Shown here piece by piece: positions 53,782 to 62,373 of a stretch of 64,000 nucleotides of DNA. The DNA comes from Clostridiales bacterium (GTDB lineage Bacteria; Bacillota; Clostridia; Lachnospirales; Anaerotignaceae), in NCBI GenBank assembly GCA_018364635.1, contig JAGZLR010000002.1:46497-110496 (forward strand). The letters are read 5' to 3'. The notes under the pieces were generated by a model. The model did no database searches and was not told the DNA's origin. It worked only from the letters and a program-made list of their open reading frames with translations. Made by a program: the position numbers and the translations under genes. The stretch's first letter is position 1. Every line of letters starts with the position of its first letter.

Positions 53782-56427
53782 ATGAGATCTATGGGAGTGA
53801 ATGAGATACGAGAAGCATTCCTATCATTTTTTGAAAGCAAGGACCATTTGAGATTGCCGAGTGCTTCTCTGATCCCGCATAATGACAAAAGTCTATTACT
53901 GATTAACTCAGGTATGGCCCCATTGAAGCCATACTTTACGGGACAGGAGATTCCGCCTAGAAACCGAGTGACAACCTGCCAGAAATGTATTCGTACAGGA
54001 GATATTGAGAATGTGGGAAAAACTGCACGTCATGGTACATTTTTTGAAATGCTTGGGGATTTTTCCTTTGGAGATTATTTTAAGGAAGATATTATTCCAT
54101 GGGCATGGGAGTTTATTACAGAAACGCTGGAGATTCCAAAAGATAAACTGTATGTAACTGTTTATCAGGACGATCAGGAAGCTGCTGATATTTGGCATAA
54201 CAAAGTAGGCGTCCCAAAGGACAGAATTTTTTATTTAGGAAAAGAAGACAATTTCTGGGAACATGGCACAGGCCCATGTGGTCCTTGTTCTGAAATTTAT
54301 TATGACAGAGGGCCGGAATATGGTTGTGGAAAACCTGGATGTACTGTGGGATGCGACTGTGATAGGTATATGGAATTTTGGAATCTGGTCTTTACACAGT
54401 TTGATGCGCAGGAAGATGGAAGTTATCCTGAACTGGAACACAAAAATATTGACACAGGCATGGGTTTGGAGCGTATGGCGACAATTATGCAGGGGGTAGA
54501 CTCTATTTTTGATGTGGATACAGTGAAGGCTCTCAGAGATGAAGTCTGTAAAGTTGCCGGCGTGGATTATGGAAAAGAACATAAAATTGATGTAAGCGTT
54601 AGAGTTATTACAGATCATGTGCGGGCTATTACATTTATGACTGCTGATGGGGTGCTTCCGTCCAATGAGGGAAGAGGTTATGTTTTGCGTCGGTTATTAA
54701 GACGGGCTGCAAGACATGGCAGACTATTGAATATTGACCATACATTCTTGTCTGATCTGTGCAAGGTAGTTATTGCCACAAGTGGAAACGCTTATCCTGA
54801 ACTGCGGGAAAAACAGGATTATATAATGAAAATTATTACTGTAGAGGAAAATGGCTTTTACAAGACAATTGATAAAGGAATGGAAATTCTGAAATCAGAT
54901 ATTGAAGAAATGAAAAAAAGTGGCAATAAAATACTGGATGGCAAGGAGACATTCAGACTTTATGACACTTATGGATTCCCAATTGATTTAACAAAAGAAA
55001 TACTGGAAGAAGAAGGCTTTGATTTAGATGAGAAAGCATTTCAGGCTGAAATGCAGGAGCAGAAAGAACGAGCTCGCTCTGCCCGTGAAGTAAGCAATTA
55101 CATGGGCGCGAAAGAAACAGTATATAACCAGCTGGATCCAGCGTTGACGACAGAATTTATGGGTTATGATGAAAATGTAGCTGAAAATGCTAAAATACTT
55201 GCGTTGGTAGCCAATGGAGAGATTGCTTCATGTGCTACTGTTGGTGATGAAGTATCTATTTTCCTTGATAAAACACCATTTTATGCGGAAATGGGTGGTC
55301 AGGTTGGAGATATTGGCGAAATTAAAACTGATCTTGGAACAGTGGATATTACAGATTGTATTAAAGTCGTTGGAGGAAAGACGGCACATATCGGTACAGT
55401 TGTCGACGGTACAATTTCTGTTGATGACTTGGCGCAAGCATCCTATAATGTAAAGAACCGATTGGCAATTTCTAGAAATCACAGCGCTACACATTTACTA
55501 CAAAAGGCATTGAGAACGGTTTTGGGTACCCATGTAGAACAGGCTGGGTCTTATGTTGCTGCAGACAGATTACGGTTTGACTTCACTCACTTCCAAGCTT
55601 TAACGGCAGAGGAAATTCAAAAGATAGAGCAGTTGGTCAATGAAAGCATTTTATCAGCTATGGAAATCCATACGTATGAAAAAACAATTGATGAAGCTAG
55701 AAAAATGGGAGCAATGGCTCTTTTTGGAGAAAAGTATGGAGAGATTGTCCGTATTGTAGATATGGGGCATGGGTATAGTGTGGAATTTTGTGGTGGCGCT
55801 CATCTGAAAAATACGGCACAGATTGGTTCTTTTAAAATTATCAGTGAAGGCGGCGTTGCAGCAGGTGTCAGAAGAATTGAAGCTTTGACTGGAGAAGGCG
55901 CATTAAGGTTTTATGAGAAGCAAAATGATGAGATAAAAGAAATTTGTCATCTGGTGAAGGCTACACCGGACCATATGGTAAAGCGAATTGAAGCATTACT
56001 CCATGAACAGCGTGAACTGATGAAGGCAATGGAGAAGCTGAAGGAAAAAATGGCAGGGGAAGCTGTAGATTCTATGATGGCTGGAAAGACAGAAATCAAT
56101 GGAATTACTGTTATTGTATCTGAAGTGAAGGATGCAGATGGCGAAGCTTTAAAAACGATGGGAGATCAGATTAAAAATAAAATTGGTTCAGGTATTATTG
56201 TGCTAGCAGGCGAAAAAGGTGGAAAAGTTAGTCTGCTTACTATGGCTACAGACGACGCTGTGAAACGAGGTGTTCATGCCGGACAGATTATAAAAGCGGC
56301 GGCAGTTGTTTGCGGCGGCGGCGGCGGCGGTCGTCCAAATATGGCACAGGCTGGAGGAAAAGATTCTTCTAAGATTTCAGAGTCTCTTGAAAAGGCAAAA
56401 GAGATTATTGCGCAACAGACAAAATAA
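53782..56427 (+). CDS. alaS: Alanyl-tRNA synthetase
   Basis: The 881-residue class II synthetase has the catalytic domain (FFESKDHLRLPSASLIP, TCQKCIRTGDIENVG, TFFEMLGDFSFGDYFK), the tRNA-recognition domain and an editing domain with zinc ligands (SATHLLQKALR, CGGAHLKNT). A coiled coil and the C-Ala domain, with a Gly-rich GGGGGGRPNMAQAGG, complete it. The ATG at 53782 with AAGGAGG is the true start. The in-frame extension upstream lies inside the T-box terminator. Confidence 0.98.
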   Translation: MRSMGVNEIREAFLSFFESKDHLRLPSASLIPHNDKSLLLINSGMAPLKPYFTGQEIPPRNRVTTCQKCIRTGDIENVGKTARHGTFFEMLGDFSFGDYFKEDIIPWAWEFITETLEIPKDKLYVTVYQDDQEAADIWHNKVGVPKDRIFYLGKEDNFWEHGTGPCGPCSEIYYDRGPEYGCGKPGCTVGCDCDRYMEFWNLVFTQFDAQEDGSYPELEHKNIDTGMGLERMATIMQGVDSIFDVDTVKALRDEVCKVAGVDYGKEHKIDVSVRVITDHVRAITFMTADGVLPSNEGRGYVLRRLLRRAARHGRLLNIDHTFLSDLCKVVIATSGNAYPELREKQDYIMKIITVEENGFYKTIDKGMEILKSDIEEMKKSGNKILDGKETFRLYDTYGFPIDLTKEILEEEGFDLDEKAFQAEMQEQKERARSAREVSNYMGAKETVYNQLDPALTTEFMGYDENVAENAKILALVANGEIASCATVGDEVSIFLDKTPFYAEMGGQVGDIGEIKTDLGTVDITDCIKVVGGKTAHIGTVVDGTISVDDLAQASYNVKNRLAISRNHSATHLLQKALRTVLGTHVEQAGSYVAADRLRFDFTHFQALTAEEIQKIEQLVNESILSAMEIHTYEKTIDEARKMGAMALFGEKYGEIVRIVDMGHGYSVEFCGGAHLKNTAQIGSFKIISEGGVAAGVRRIEALTGEGALRFYEKQNDEIKEICHLVKATPDHMVKRIEALLHEQRELMKAMEKLKEKMAGEAVDSMMAGKTEINGITVIVSEVKDADGEALKTMGDQIKNKIGSGIIVLAGEKGGKVSLLTMATDDAVKRGVHAGQIIKAAAVVCGGGGGGRPNMAQAGGKDSSKISESLEKAKEIIAQQTK

Positions 56428-56435
56428 AACAATAG

Positions 56436-56460
56436 GCCGGCAGTTACTGCCGGCTTGTTT
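56436..56460 (+). terminator. Terminator of alaS
   Basis: GCCGGCAG (56436-56443) pairs with CTGCCGGC (56447-56454), then TTGTTT. Confidence 0.78.
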
Positions 56461-56609
56461 CATCCTTCTTGTATTCATGATTGACTCTATATTATTTAAA
56501 GTACTCGTAAGGTATTAAAAATATATTTTGCGGATTTACAAAGATAGGGGAAATTGTTATAATTTGAAAGAAAAGAAGACTTAACTATTTGCGACAAAAG
56601 GAGTTAATC

Positions 56610-57128
56610 ATGTTAGACGTATTTTATCCTGATATTTATCTTCAGTCCATTTGGGAACTCCCGTTGGAAGAATTGAAAAAGGCTTGTATTCGTGTGTTGG
56701 TATTTGATATTGATAATACGCTGCTACCATATGATGTGGCAGAACCTGGGGATGATATCCTAGATTTTTTTAAGTATTTAAAAAAGCAGGGATTTAAAAT
56801 TATCCTGTTTTCTAATAACAGTTACCGCAGAGTGAAACTATTTAACCGCAGAGTGAAGGAACTGGCGATTTGCCGTGCTGGAAAACCTTTTTGTGGGCGT
56901 TTGCGCAAAGCTGTGAAAAAATTGGGAGAAGAAATGTCTTCTGCTGTTATTATAGGAGATCAAGTGTTTACAGACGTGTTATGCGGGAAAATGGCGGGTA
57001 TACTGACAGTTCTTGTAAAACCTATTTGTGAAAGAGATCAATTGATTACAAAGGTAAAGCGGGTAACAGAAAATTGGGTGTTAAAAAAATATTTTGATAA
57101 GGTGGATCACCATGAAAAGTGTCAATAG
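56610..57128 (+). CDS. yqeG: YqeG family HAD-type phosphatase
   Basis: This 172-residue HAD-superfamily protein has motif I VLVFDIDNTLLPYD, motif II ILFSNNS and the later GDQVFTDVLCGK. The DxDNT pattern identifies the IIIA/YqeG class. Its substrate is not established. It starts at ATG 56610 with AAAGGAG. In Firmicutes yqeG precedes aroE or the GTPase yqeH; here aroE overlaps its end by 17 bases. Confidence 0.9.
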   Translation: MLDVFYPDIYLQSIWELPLEELKKACIRVLVFDIDNTLLPYDVAEPGDDILDFFKYLKKQGFKIILFSNNSYRRVKLFNRRVKELAICRAGKPFCGRLRKAVKKLGEEMSSAVIIGDQVFTDVLCGKMAGILTVLVKPICERDQLITKVKRVTENWVLKKYFDKVDHHEKCQ

Positions 57129-57993
57129 AATAAATGGGAAGACAAAAGTTTTTGGTATCCTTGGAGATCCCATTGCCCATACGTTTTCTCCGGCACTTCA
57201 AAACACATTGGCAGAGGAAATGGATATCAACTTTGCGTATGTGCCGTTCCATGTAAAAGGTTTAGATTTACAGGGTGCTGTGACAGGAGCTTACTGTCTT
57301 GGAATCCAGGGACTGAATGTGACCGTTCCCCATAAAAGAACAGTTATGGATTTTTGTACTTATATCGATCAAAAGGCACAGGATATTGGCGCGGTCAATA
57401 CACTGAAACGAACTGAAAATGGATACGCTGGATACAATACAGATTATTTAGGGTTGAAAAAGAGTTTGGAAGGACAGGGAGTATCGGTAGAAGGGCGTAC
57501 AGTTGTGCTACTAGGCGCAGGCGGAGCTGCCAATGCTGCAGCAGTTCTTGCGGCCAGTGAGGGCGCAAAACAACTTTACATTGTAAATCGTACAGTTGCA
57601 CGTGCTGAGCAATTAGCTGCTCTTATCAGACGACAGTATGATATTCCTGTATTTGCTATTGGGTACGATGCATTGATGCAGATTGTTGTTCCTGAAATTG
57701 TCATTCAGGCGACTTCTTTAGGTATGGGAAGCACGGCAGGCAGTTCTCCTGTGAAAGATGTGACTTTTTTTGAAAAAGTGATTGCCGCAGTTGACATTAT
57801 CTATGCGCCATGGGAGACAAAATTTTTATCTGACGCAAAAAAGATAGGGGCAAAAGCAGTTAATGGTTTTGATATGCTAATTTATCAAGGAATTGCATCT
57901 TTTGAAATATGGAATGATATGAAAATTCCAATGCAAAAGGCTGAACAGATTCGAAATACCTTGGAAAAAGTTTATTTACAGCAGACGAAATAG
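57112..57993 (+). CDS. aroE: Shikimate dehydrogenase
   Basis: The 293-residue enzyme reduces 3-dehydroshikimate with NADPH. Motifs: GILGDPIAHTFSPALQN, NVTVPHK (catalytic Lys), GAVNTLK, GYNTDYLG (Asp), the Rossmann motif LLGAGGAANAAA and NRT. The ATG at 57112 has AAGGTGG upstream. It is followed by aroK after 8 bases and aroQ, a three-gene shikimate set. Confidence 0.96.
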   Translation: MKSVNRINGKTKVFGILGDPIAHTFSPALQNTLAEEMDINFAYVPFHVKGLDLQGAVTGAYCLGIQGLNVTVPHKRTVMDFCTYIDQKAQDIGAVNTLKRTENGYAGYNTDYLGLKKSLEGQGVSVEGRTVVLLGAGGAANAAAVLAASEGAKQLYIVNRTVARAEQLAALIRRQYDIPVFAIGYDALMQIVVPEIVIQATSLGMGSTAGSSPVKDVTFFEKVIAAVDIIYAPWETKFLSDAKKIGAKAVNGFDMLIYQGIASFEIWNDMKIPMQKAEQIRNTLEKVYLQQTK

Positions 57994-58001
57994 GTGAGAA
58001 A

Positions 58002-58520
58002 ATGAGAAAATCTAATATAGTTCTCATTGGGTTTATGGGAAGCGGAAAAACGACTTTTGGCAGAAAGCTAAGTTCCAGATTACATTATAAATTTGTGGAT
58101 ATGGACAGATATTTGGAAAAACGTGAGGGAAGGTCAATTACAGAAATTTTTGCTCTTGAAGGAGAAGAAGGATTTCGAAGAATAGAAATAGAGGTCGTAA
58201 AGGAGCTGGCAAATAGAGATCTTACTGTAATAGCCACAGGAGGAGGCGTGATTAAAAGCGCAGAAAATATGGAACTTCTGGAGGAGAAGGGTGTAGTCGT
58301 TTACTTAAAAGCGACTCCGGAACATATTTACAGAAATATTGGTCAGGATAAATCCAGACCATTGCTTCAAGGAAAAGACAAGATGGAGAAGATTCGTTCG
58401 TTAATGAAAGAAAGACTTTCTATTTACGAACAATATGGCCAAGTCACAATAGACGTTAGTTTTGGGACAGTCAGTCAAATTACAGATAGAATTATACAGG
58501 CATTGGAGGAATGGATATGA
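58002..58520 (+). CDS. aroK: Shikimate kinase
   Basis: The 172-residue kinase phosphorylates shikimate at O3. It has Walker A GFMGSGKTT, the shikimate-binding VDMDRYLEKREGRSI, GGGVI and the lid DKSRPLL. aroQ starts inside its stop codon (ATGA), so translation is coupled. Confidence 0.97.
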   Translation: MRKSNIVLIGFMGSGKTTFGRKLSSRLHYKFVDMDRYLEKREGRSITEIFALEGEEGFRRIEIEVVKELANRDLTVIATGGGVIKSAENMELLEEKGVVVYLKATPEHIYRNIGQDKSRPLLQGKDKMEKIRSLMKERLSIYEQYGQVTIDVSFGTVSQITDRIIQALEEWI

Positions 58521-58972
58521 AAAAAGTTTGCGTTATCAATGGACCGAATTTGAATTTTACTGGTATCAGAGAACCAGGAATTTATGGCAGCGCTTCCTTG
58601 GATGAAATTAATAAAGGGATTGCTGAAAACGCAAAAGATATTGATTTTGAAGTTGACTTTTTTCAGTCTAACTATGAAGGCGCGATTATAGATAAGCTTC
58701 AGCAGTGTTATTTAGATCAATATGACGGTATTATTATGAATCCAGGTGCGTTTACTCATTACAGCTATGCTATTAGAGATGCTCTTGCATCCATTAAGAT
58801 CCCTTGTGTTGAAGTGCATATGTCCAATATTCATAAAAGAGAAGAATTTAGACACACCTCTGTAACAGCGCCAAACTGTATTGGCCAGATTTGTGGCTTT
58901 GGGGAGGCTAGCTATCATTTGGGACTGACAGCTTTATTTTTTTATTTTCAAAATGAAAATGAAGGAAATTAA
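58517..58972 (+). CDS. aroQ: Type II 3-dehydroquinate dehydratase
   Basis: The 151-residue enzyme forms 3-dehydroshikimate. Motifs: VINGPNLNFTGIREPGIYG (catalytic Tyr), FFQSNYEGAIIDKL, NPGAFTHYSYAIRDAL and VEVHMSNIHKREEFRHTS (catalytic His). The ATG at 58517 has GGAGG 8 bases before it. An ATG at 58511 is too close. Confidence 0.97.
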   Translation: MKKVCVINGPNLNFTGIREPGIYGSASLDEINKGIAENAKDIDFEVDFFQSNYEGAIIDKLQQCYLDQYDGIIMNPGAFTHYSYAIRDALASIKIPCVEVHMSNIHKREEFRHTSVTAPNCIGQICGFGEASYHLGLTALFFYFQNENEGN

Positions 58973-59093
58973 AAATTTTTATTGAAAAATTTGCGATTAT
59001 ACTTTAGAATATAATAATATGAGTTTACTATGACAATATTTCACTGGATAAATATATTTGTATCCATTGGTTACTTTTAAGGAGGAGTATTGA

Positions 59094-59657
59094 ATGATTT
59101 CTGCAGGTGAATTTAGAAACGGCGTTACAATTGAATATGAAGGCGGTATTTACATTATTCTAGAATTTCAACATGTAAAGCCTGGAAAGGGTGCAGCCTT
59201 TGTTCGTACAAAGATTAAAAATCTAGTAACAGGAAGCGTTGTTGAAAAGACTTTCCGTCCAACAGAAAAAATGCCAAGAGCGCATATTGATAGAAGAGAT
59301 ATGCAATATTTATATAAAGATGATTCTCTGTACTATTTTATGGACCCAGAGTCTTTTGAACAGATTCCTATTCCAGAAGAAGAAGTTGGAGATACACTAA
59401 AATTCGTTAAAGAAAATGAAATGTGTAAAATACTTTCCCACCAAGGTAAAGTATTTGGAATTGAAGCACCTTTGTTTGTGGAACTTGAGATCACAGAAAC
59501 AGAACCAGGTTTTGCAGGTAATACAGCACAGGGTGCTACAAAACCAGCAACTGTAGAAACAGGAGCAACAATCAATGTTCCGCTTTTTATTAACCAGGGT
59601 GAAATTGTTAAAATCGATACAAGAACAGGTGAATATCTTGGTAGAGTAAACGGATAA
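59094..59657 (+). CDS. efp: Translation elongation factor P
   Basis: EF-P rescues ribosomes stalled on polyproline. The 187-residue protein has the KOW-like first domain with [12 protein letters not shown], placing the modified lysine at K32 with a preceding Pro, as in Bacillus-type EF-P. Two OB domains follow, with [19 protein letters not shown] near the end. GGAGG precedes the ATG. The 121-base gap after aroQ may hold a promoter (TATAAT at 59010-59015). Confidence 0.97.
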   Translation: MISAGEFRNGVTIEYEGGIYIILEFQHVKPGKGAAFVRTKIKNLVTGSVVEKTFRPTEKMPRAHIDRRDMQYLYKDDSLYYFMDPESFEQIPIPEEEVGDTLKFVKENEMCKILSHQGKVFGIEAPLFVELEITETEPGFAGNTAQGATKPATVETGATINVPLFINQGEIVKIDTRTGEYLGRVNG

Positions 59658-59693
59658 TTCTATATTATACGGTTTTCTTGGGAGGTCATGATG

Positions 59694-60035
59694 ATGAAAT
59701 ATCTCAATGAAAAGGTCGCATATCTCCGCGGTCTTTGTGAGGGCAGTGGATATGATGAAACAACCAAAGAAGGAAAGATATTTGATGGTATTTTAGATAT
59801 CCTTGATGACATGGCAGATATTATCAGCGCTTTAGACGATGATGATTATGTCAGTGATGATTCATTAGACTATGAAAATGGAGGACCTGAGTATACGTAT
59901 TCTTTCACTTGTCCTAACTGTGGAGAGGAAATAGAGGTTGAGGAAGAAGTTCTAAATCGCGGACAGGATATATGTTGCCGTAATTGTGGTGCAACAATAT
60001 CAACTGACAGAGTGGATGAAGAAGACAATATATAA
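59694..60035 (+). CDS. CD1247-type N-terminal domain / zinc-ribbon protein
   Basis: This 113-residue acidic protein starts KYLNEKVAYLRGLCEGSGYD, the CD1247 N-terminal domain signature seen after efp in clostridia, and ends in a zinc ribbon (CPNCGEE...CCRNCG). The middle is Asp-rich. Its function is unknown; a regulatory or translation-linked role is inference. Of three consecutive ATG codons the third (59694) has the best spacing (8) from GGAGG. Confidence 0.85.
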   Translation: MKYLNEKVAYLRGLCEGSGYDETTKEGKIFDGILDILDDMADIISALDDDDYVSDDSLDYENGGPEYTYSFTCPNCGEEIEVEEEVLNRGQDICCRNCGATISTDRVDEEDNI

Positions 60036-60052
60036 TCTAGCATTTTTTAGGG

Positions 60053-60090
60053 CATCTGCAGGGAGGGTATTTCTTTGCAGATGTTTTTTT
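60053..60090 (+). terminator. Terminator after the zinc-ribbon gene
   Basis: CATCTGCA (60053-60060) pairs with TGCAGATG (60076-60083), then seven T. Confidence 0.85.
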
Positions 60091-60110
60091 AGAAAGCAGA
60101 GGTGTAGACC

Positions 60111-60842
60111 TTGTCAGAAGAAGTTTATGAAAAAATTATAGATAAATTGATCCGTCTAGTCAGTGACGGTACATTAAAACCAGATGGGAAAGTCTATTCA
60201 GAAAATCGTATGTCCATTATATTAGGGGTACCGAGGGCTCAGGTGAGAGAGGTTTATTCGGGACTTAGTATTTTGGGGATTTTGGAAGCCCGTCAAGGGG
60301 AAGGGACATTCTTTCAGTCTTCGACACTATCAGTAGCTTATAAGGTATTATTCCTTATGCTTTTGATGGAAAAAGGTGGTATGGAAGAGACAATAGAAGC
60401 AAGAAAGATTATGGAATCTGGTGCAGCAGAACTTGCTTGTTTAAATCGAAAACCAGAAGATTTAGCAGAAATGGAGCGTTGTTATCACATTTTAAGTACC
60501 AGTGATGATCCACAGGAAATTACCAATGCAGATGCTGCGTTGCACTATGCTATAGCGAAAGCTAGTGGGAATAGCCTAGTAGAAGGTCTAGTGAAAATTT
60601 TATCCGGATATGTACGACAAGTAGCAGGCCGAAATTGGAATGGAATTGTGGAGAGTGGGAAAAATAATGTGGACTGGGAACAGTCTTTAGCAGAACATAG
60701 AGCAATCATTGATGCTATCCGCAACTGTGAGAAAGAGACTGCCAGGAATTTAGTTCATAACCATTTGGATTCTGTCCGAGATGTTTATGGAAGAAAAGGA
60801 AAATATGTAGATCAAACGCAGAGCGGGAGAGAAAAAAAGTAA
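60111..60842 (+). CDS. FadR/GntR family transcriptional regulator
   Basis: The 243-residue protein has an N-terminal GntR winged helix (YSENRMSIILGVPRAQVREVYSGLSILGILEARQGEGTFF) here read as YSENRMSIILGV and VREVYSGLSILGILE. A FadR-type all-helical C-terminal domain carries the metal-site pattern ADAALHYAIAKASGN and SLAEHRAIIDAI. The effector is probably a small carboxylate, by family. It starts at TTG 60111 with AGAGGT upstream. Its stop overlaps the following phosphatase start by one base (TAATG). Confidence 0.9.
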   Translation: MSEEVYEKIIDKLIRLVSDGTLKPDGKVYSENRMSIILGVPRAQVREVYSGLSILGILEARQGEGTFFQSSTLSVAYKVLFLMLLMEKGGMEETIEARKIMESGAAELACLNRKPEDLAEMERCYHILSTSDDPQEITNADAALHYAIAKASGNSLVEGLVKILSGYVRQVAGRNWNGIVESGKNNVDWEQSLAEHRAIIDAIRNCEKETARNLVHNHLDSVRDVYGRKGKYVDQTQSGREKK

Positions 60843-61489
60843 TGGTACAAGGAATTATTTTTGATATGGATGGGACATTACTTGATACGCTGGATGATTT
60901 GACAGATAGTGTGAATTTTTCGATGAAAAGTTTACTCTGTCCTACGCGTAGCAAAGATGAGATTCGAGATTTTCTTGGCAACGGCGTGGAGAGACTAATC
61001 GAGTTATCAATACCCAGAGGGAAGGAGAACCCCAATTTTCTAGAAGCGGTACAGATTTTTAAAGAACATTACAGTCAAAATGATAATGTAAAGACTAAGC
61101 CATATGATGGAATTATGGAACTGCTGAACGAACTAAAGCAGCTAGGTATTACATGTTCCGTTGTATCAAATAAATACCAGGCAGCAGTTGTCGAGCTAAA
61201 AGAAAAATATTTTGGCAATAAGATTTCTTTTGCAATTGGTGAGACGAAAGGGGTTTCTCGTAAACCGGCGCCTGATATGGTAAATTTAGCATTAGGAAAA
61301 ATGTGTTTGCCAAAAGAAGAAGTTATTTTTATTGGTGATTCTGAAGTTGACATTGAGACAGCAAGAAATGCGGGACTGAAAGGGATATTTGTCAGTTGGG
61401 GATTTCGTGGTCGACAAAAGCTGATAAAGTTGGGGGCAAAGTATATTGCAGATTATCCAAGAGATATTTTAAAATTATTAAAGGAATAG
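60842..61489 (+). CDS. HAD family phosphatase (phosphoglycolate phosphatase-like)
   Basis: This 215-residue protein has the HAD motifs [12 protein letters not shown] (nucleophile Asp), SVVSNK and [16 protein letters not shown], plus an alpha-helical cap. It is closest to Gph/PpaX-type enzymes; the substrate is not certain. It is translationally coupled to the FadR-type regulator, which may control it together with other genes. Confidence 0.9.
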   Translation: MVQGIIFDMDGTLLDTLDDLTDSVNFSMKSLLCPTRSKDEIRDFLGNGVERLIELSIPRGKENPNFLEAVQIFKEHYSQNDNVKTKPYDGIMELLNELKQLGITCSVVSNKYQAAVVELKEKYFGNKISFAIGETKGVSRKPAPDMVNLALGKMCLPKEEVIFIGDSEVDIETARNAGLKGIFVSWGFRGRQKLIKLGAKYIADYPRDILKLLKE

Positions 61490-61521
61490 AAAAAACACAG
61501 AGTACAATCTCTGTGTTTTTT
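61490..61521 (+). terminator. Terminator after the HAD phosphatase gene
   Basis: AAAAAACACAGAG (61490-61502) pairs with CTCTGTGTTTTTT (61509-61521). Confidence 0.92.
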
Positions 61522-61551
61522 GTGCTTCATAGTTTTGAAAGATTCCGTGGA

Positions 61552-61580
61552 TTTACTTTTTGTTTTATCTCTAGTATAAT
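61552..61580 (+). promoter_or_regulatory. Promoter of the WalR-WalK-like unit
   Basis: TTTACT (61552-61557), 17 bases, TATAAT (61575-61580). Confidence 0.68.
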
Positions 61581-61641
61581 AGTTTATATTCTATTGCCTT
61601 GGGAGAGGAGAGATTCTGTTCTCAGAAAGGAGGAGTTTCTT

Positions 61642-62343
61642 TTGGGAAAGAAAGTATTGGTTGTTGACGATGAAAAAAATATTGTAAGTATTATCTCTTT
61701 TAATTTAAAAAAAGAGGGGTATGAAACGTTTTGCGCCAGTGATGGAGAAGAAGCTTTGAATTTGGTAGAAAAGAATCATCCAGATTTGATTCTTTTGGAT
61801 ATTATGATGCCAAAGATGGATGGATATGAAGTCTGCCGAAGAGTTCGGGAAAAATATCATATGCCAATTATTATGTTGACTGCACGTGCAGAGGAAGTAG
61901 ATAAAGTGTTAGGTCTGGAAATGGGTGCTGATGACTATGTAACAAAACCTTTTGGCACTCGTGAGCTGATGGCCCGTGTTAAAGCAAACCTTCGCCGTAG
62001 TGAAGCGATAGAGCAAAAAACAGGTGGAGAGTCTTCAAATGTTCTTACCTTTGGAAAATTGGTCATTGATGTAGATCGTTACGAGGTTAGAAAAGATCAG
62101 AGAATTATAGAGTTGACATTTCGTGAGTTCGAACTGTTAAAGTTTTTGGCGTTACAAAAAAATCAAATTTTTTCAAGAGAAACATTGTTAGAAAAAGTTT
62201 GGGGTTATGAGTATTTTGGAGATGTTAGAACGGTAGATGTTACAGTGCGGCGTTTAAGAGAAAAAATTGAGGACGATCCGGGCTCACCAAGCTATGTCAT
62301 GACAAAACGTGGCGTAGGTTATTATTTTAGCGGAAATCAGTAA
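61642..62343 (+). CDS. walR: OmpR-family response regulator, WalR-like
   Basis: The 233-residue regulator has a receiver domain (acidic D9/D10, phosphoacceptor D53 in [13 protein letters not shown], conserved Lys in VTKPF) and a winged-helix output domain ([34 protein letters not shown]). WalR-type regulators control cell-wall hydrolases. PhoP-like regulators are close relatives. The start is TTG 61642, with AGGAGG 8 bases upstream. The kinase gene follows after 30 bases. Confidence 0.9.
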   Translation: MGKKVLVVDDEKNIVSIISFNLKKEGYETFCASDGEEALNLVEKNHPDLILLDIMMPKMDGYEVCRRVREKYHMPIIMLTARAEEVDKVLGLEMGADDYVTKPFGTRELMARVKANLRRSEAIEQKTGGESSNVLTFGKLVIDVDRYEVRKDQRIIELTFREFELLKFLALQKNQIFSRETLLEKVWGYEYFGDVRTVDVTVRRLREKIEDDPGSPSYVMTKRGVGYYFSGNQ

Positions 62344-62373
62344 CTACCGACGGATGGAGGTCTGTCCTCACTT

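Noticed and set aside
61396..61641. 82-codon N-terminal extension of the WalR-like regulator
   Set aside because: It overlaps the HAD phosphatase gene, the terminator at 61490 and the promoter at 61552. The receiver domain begins at the TTG 61642.
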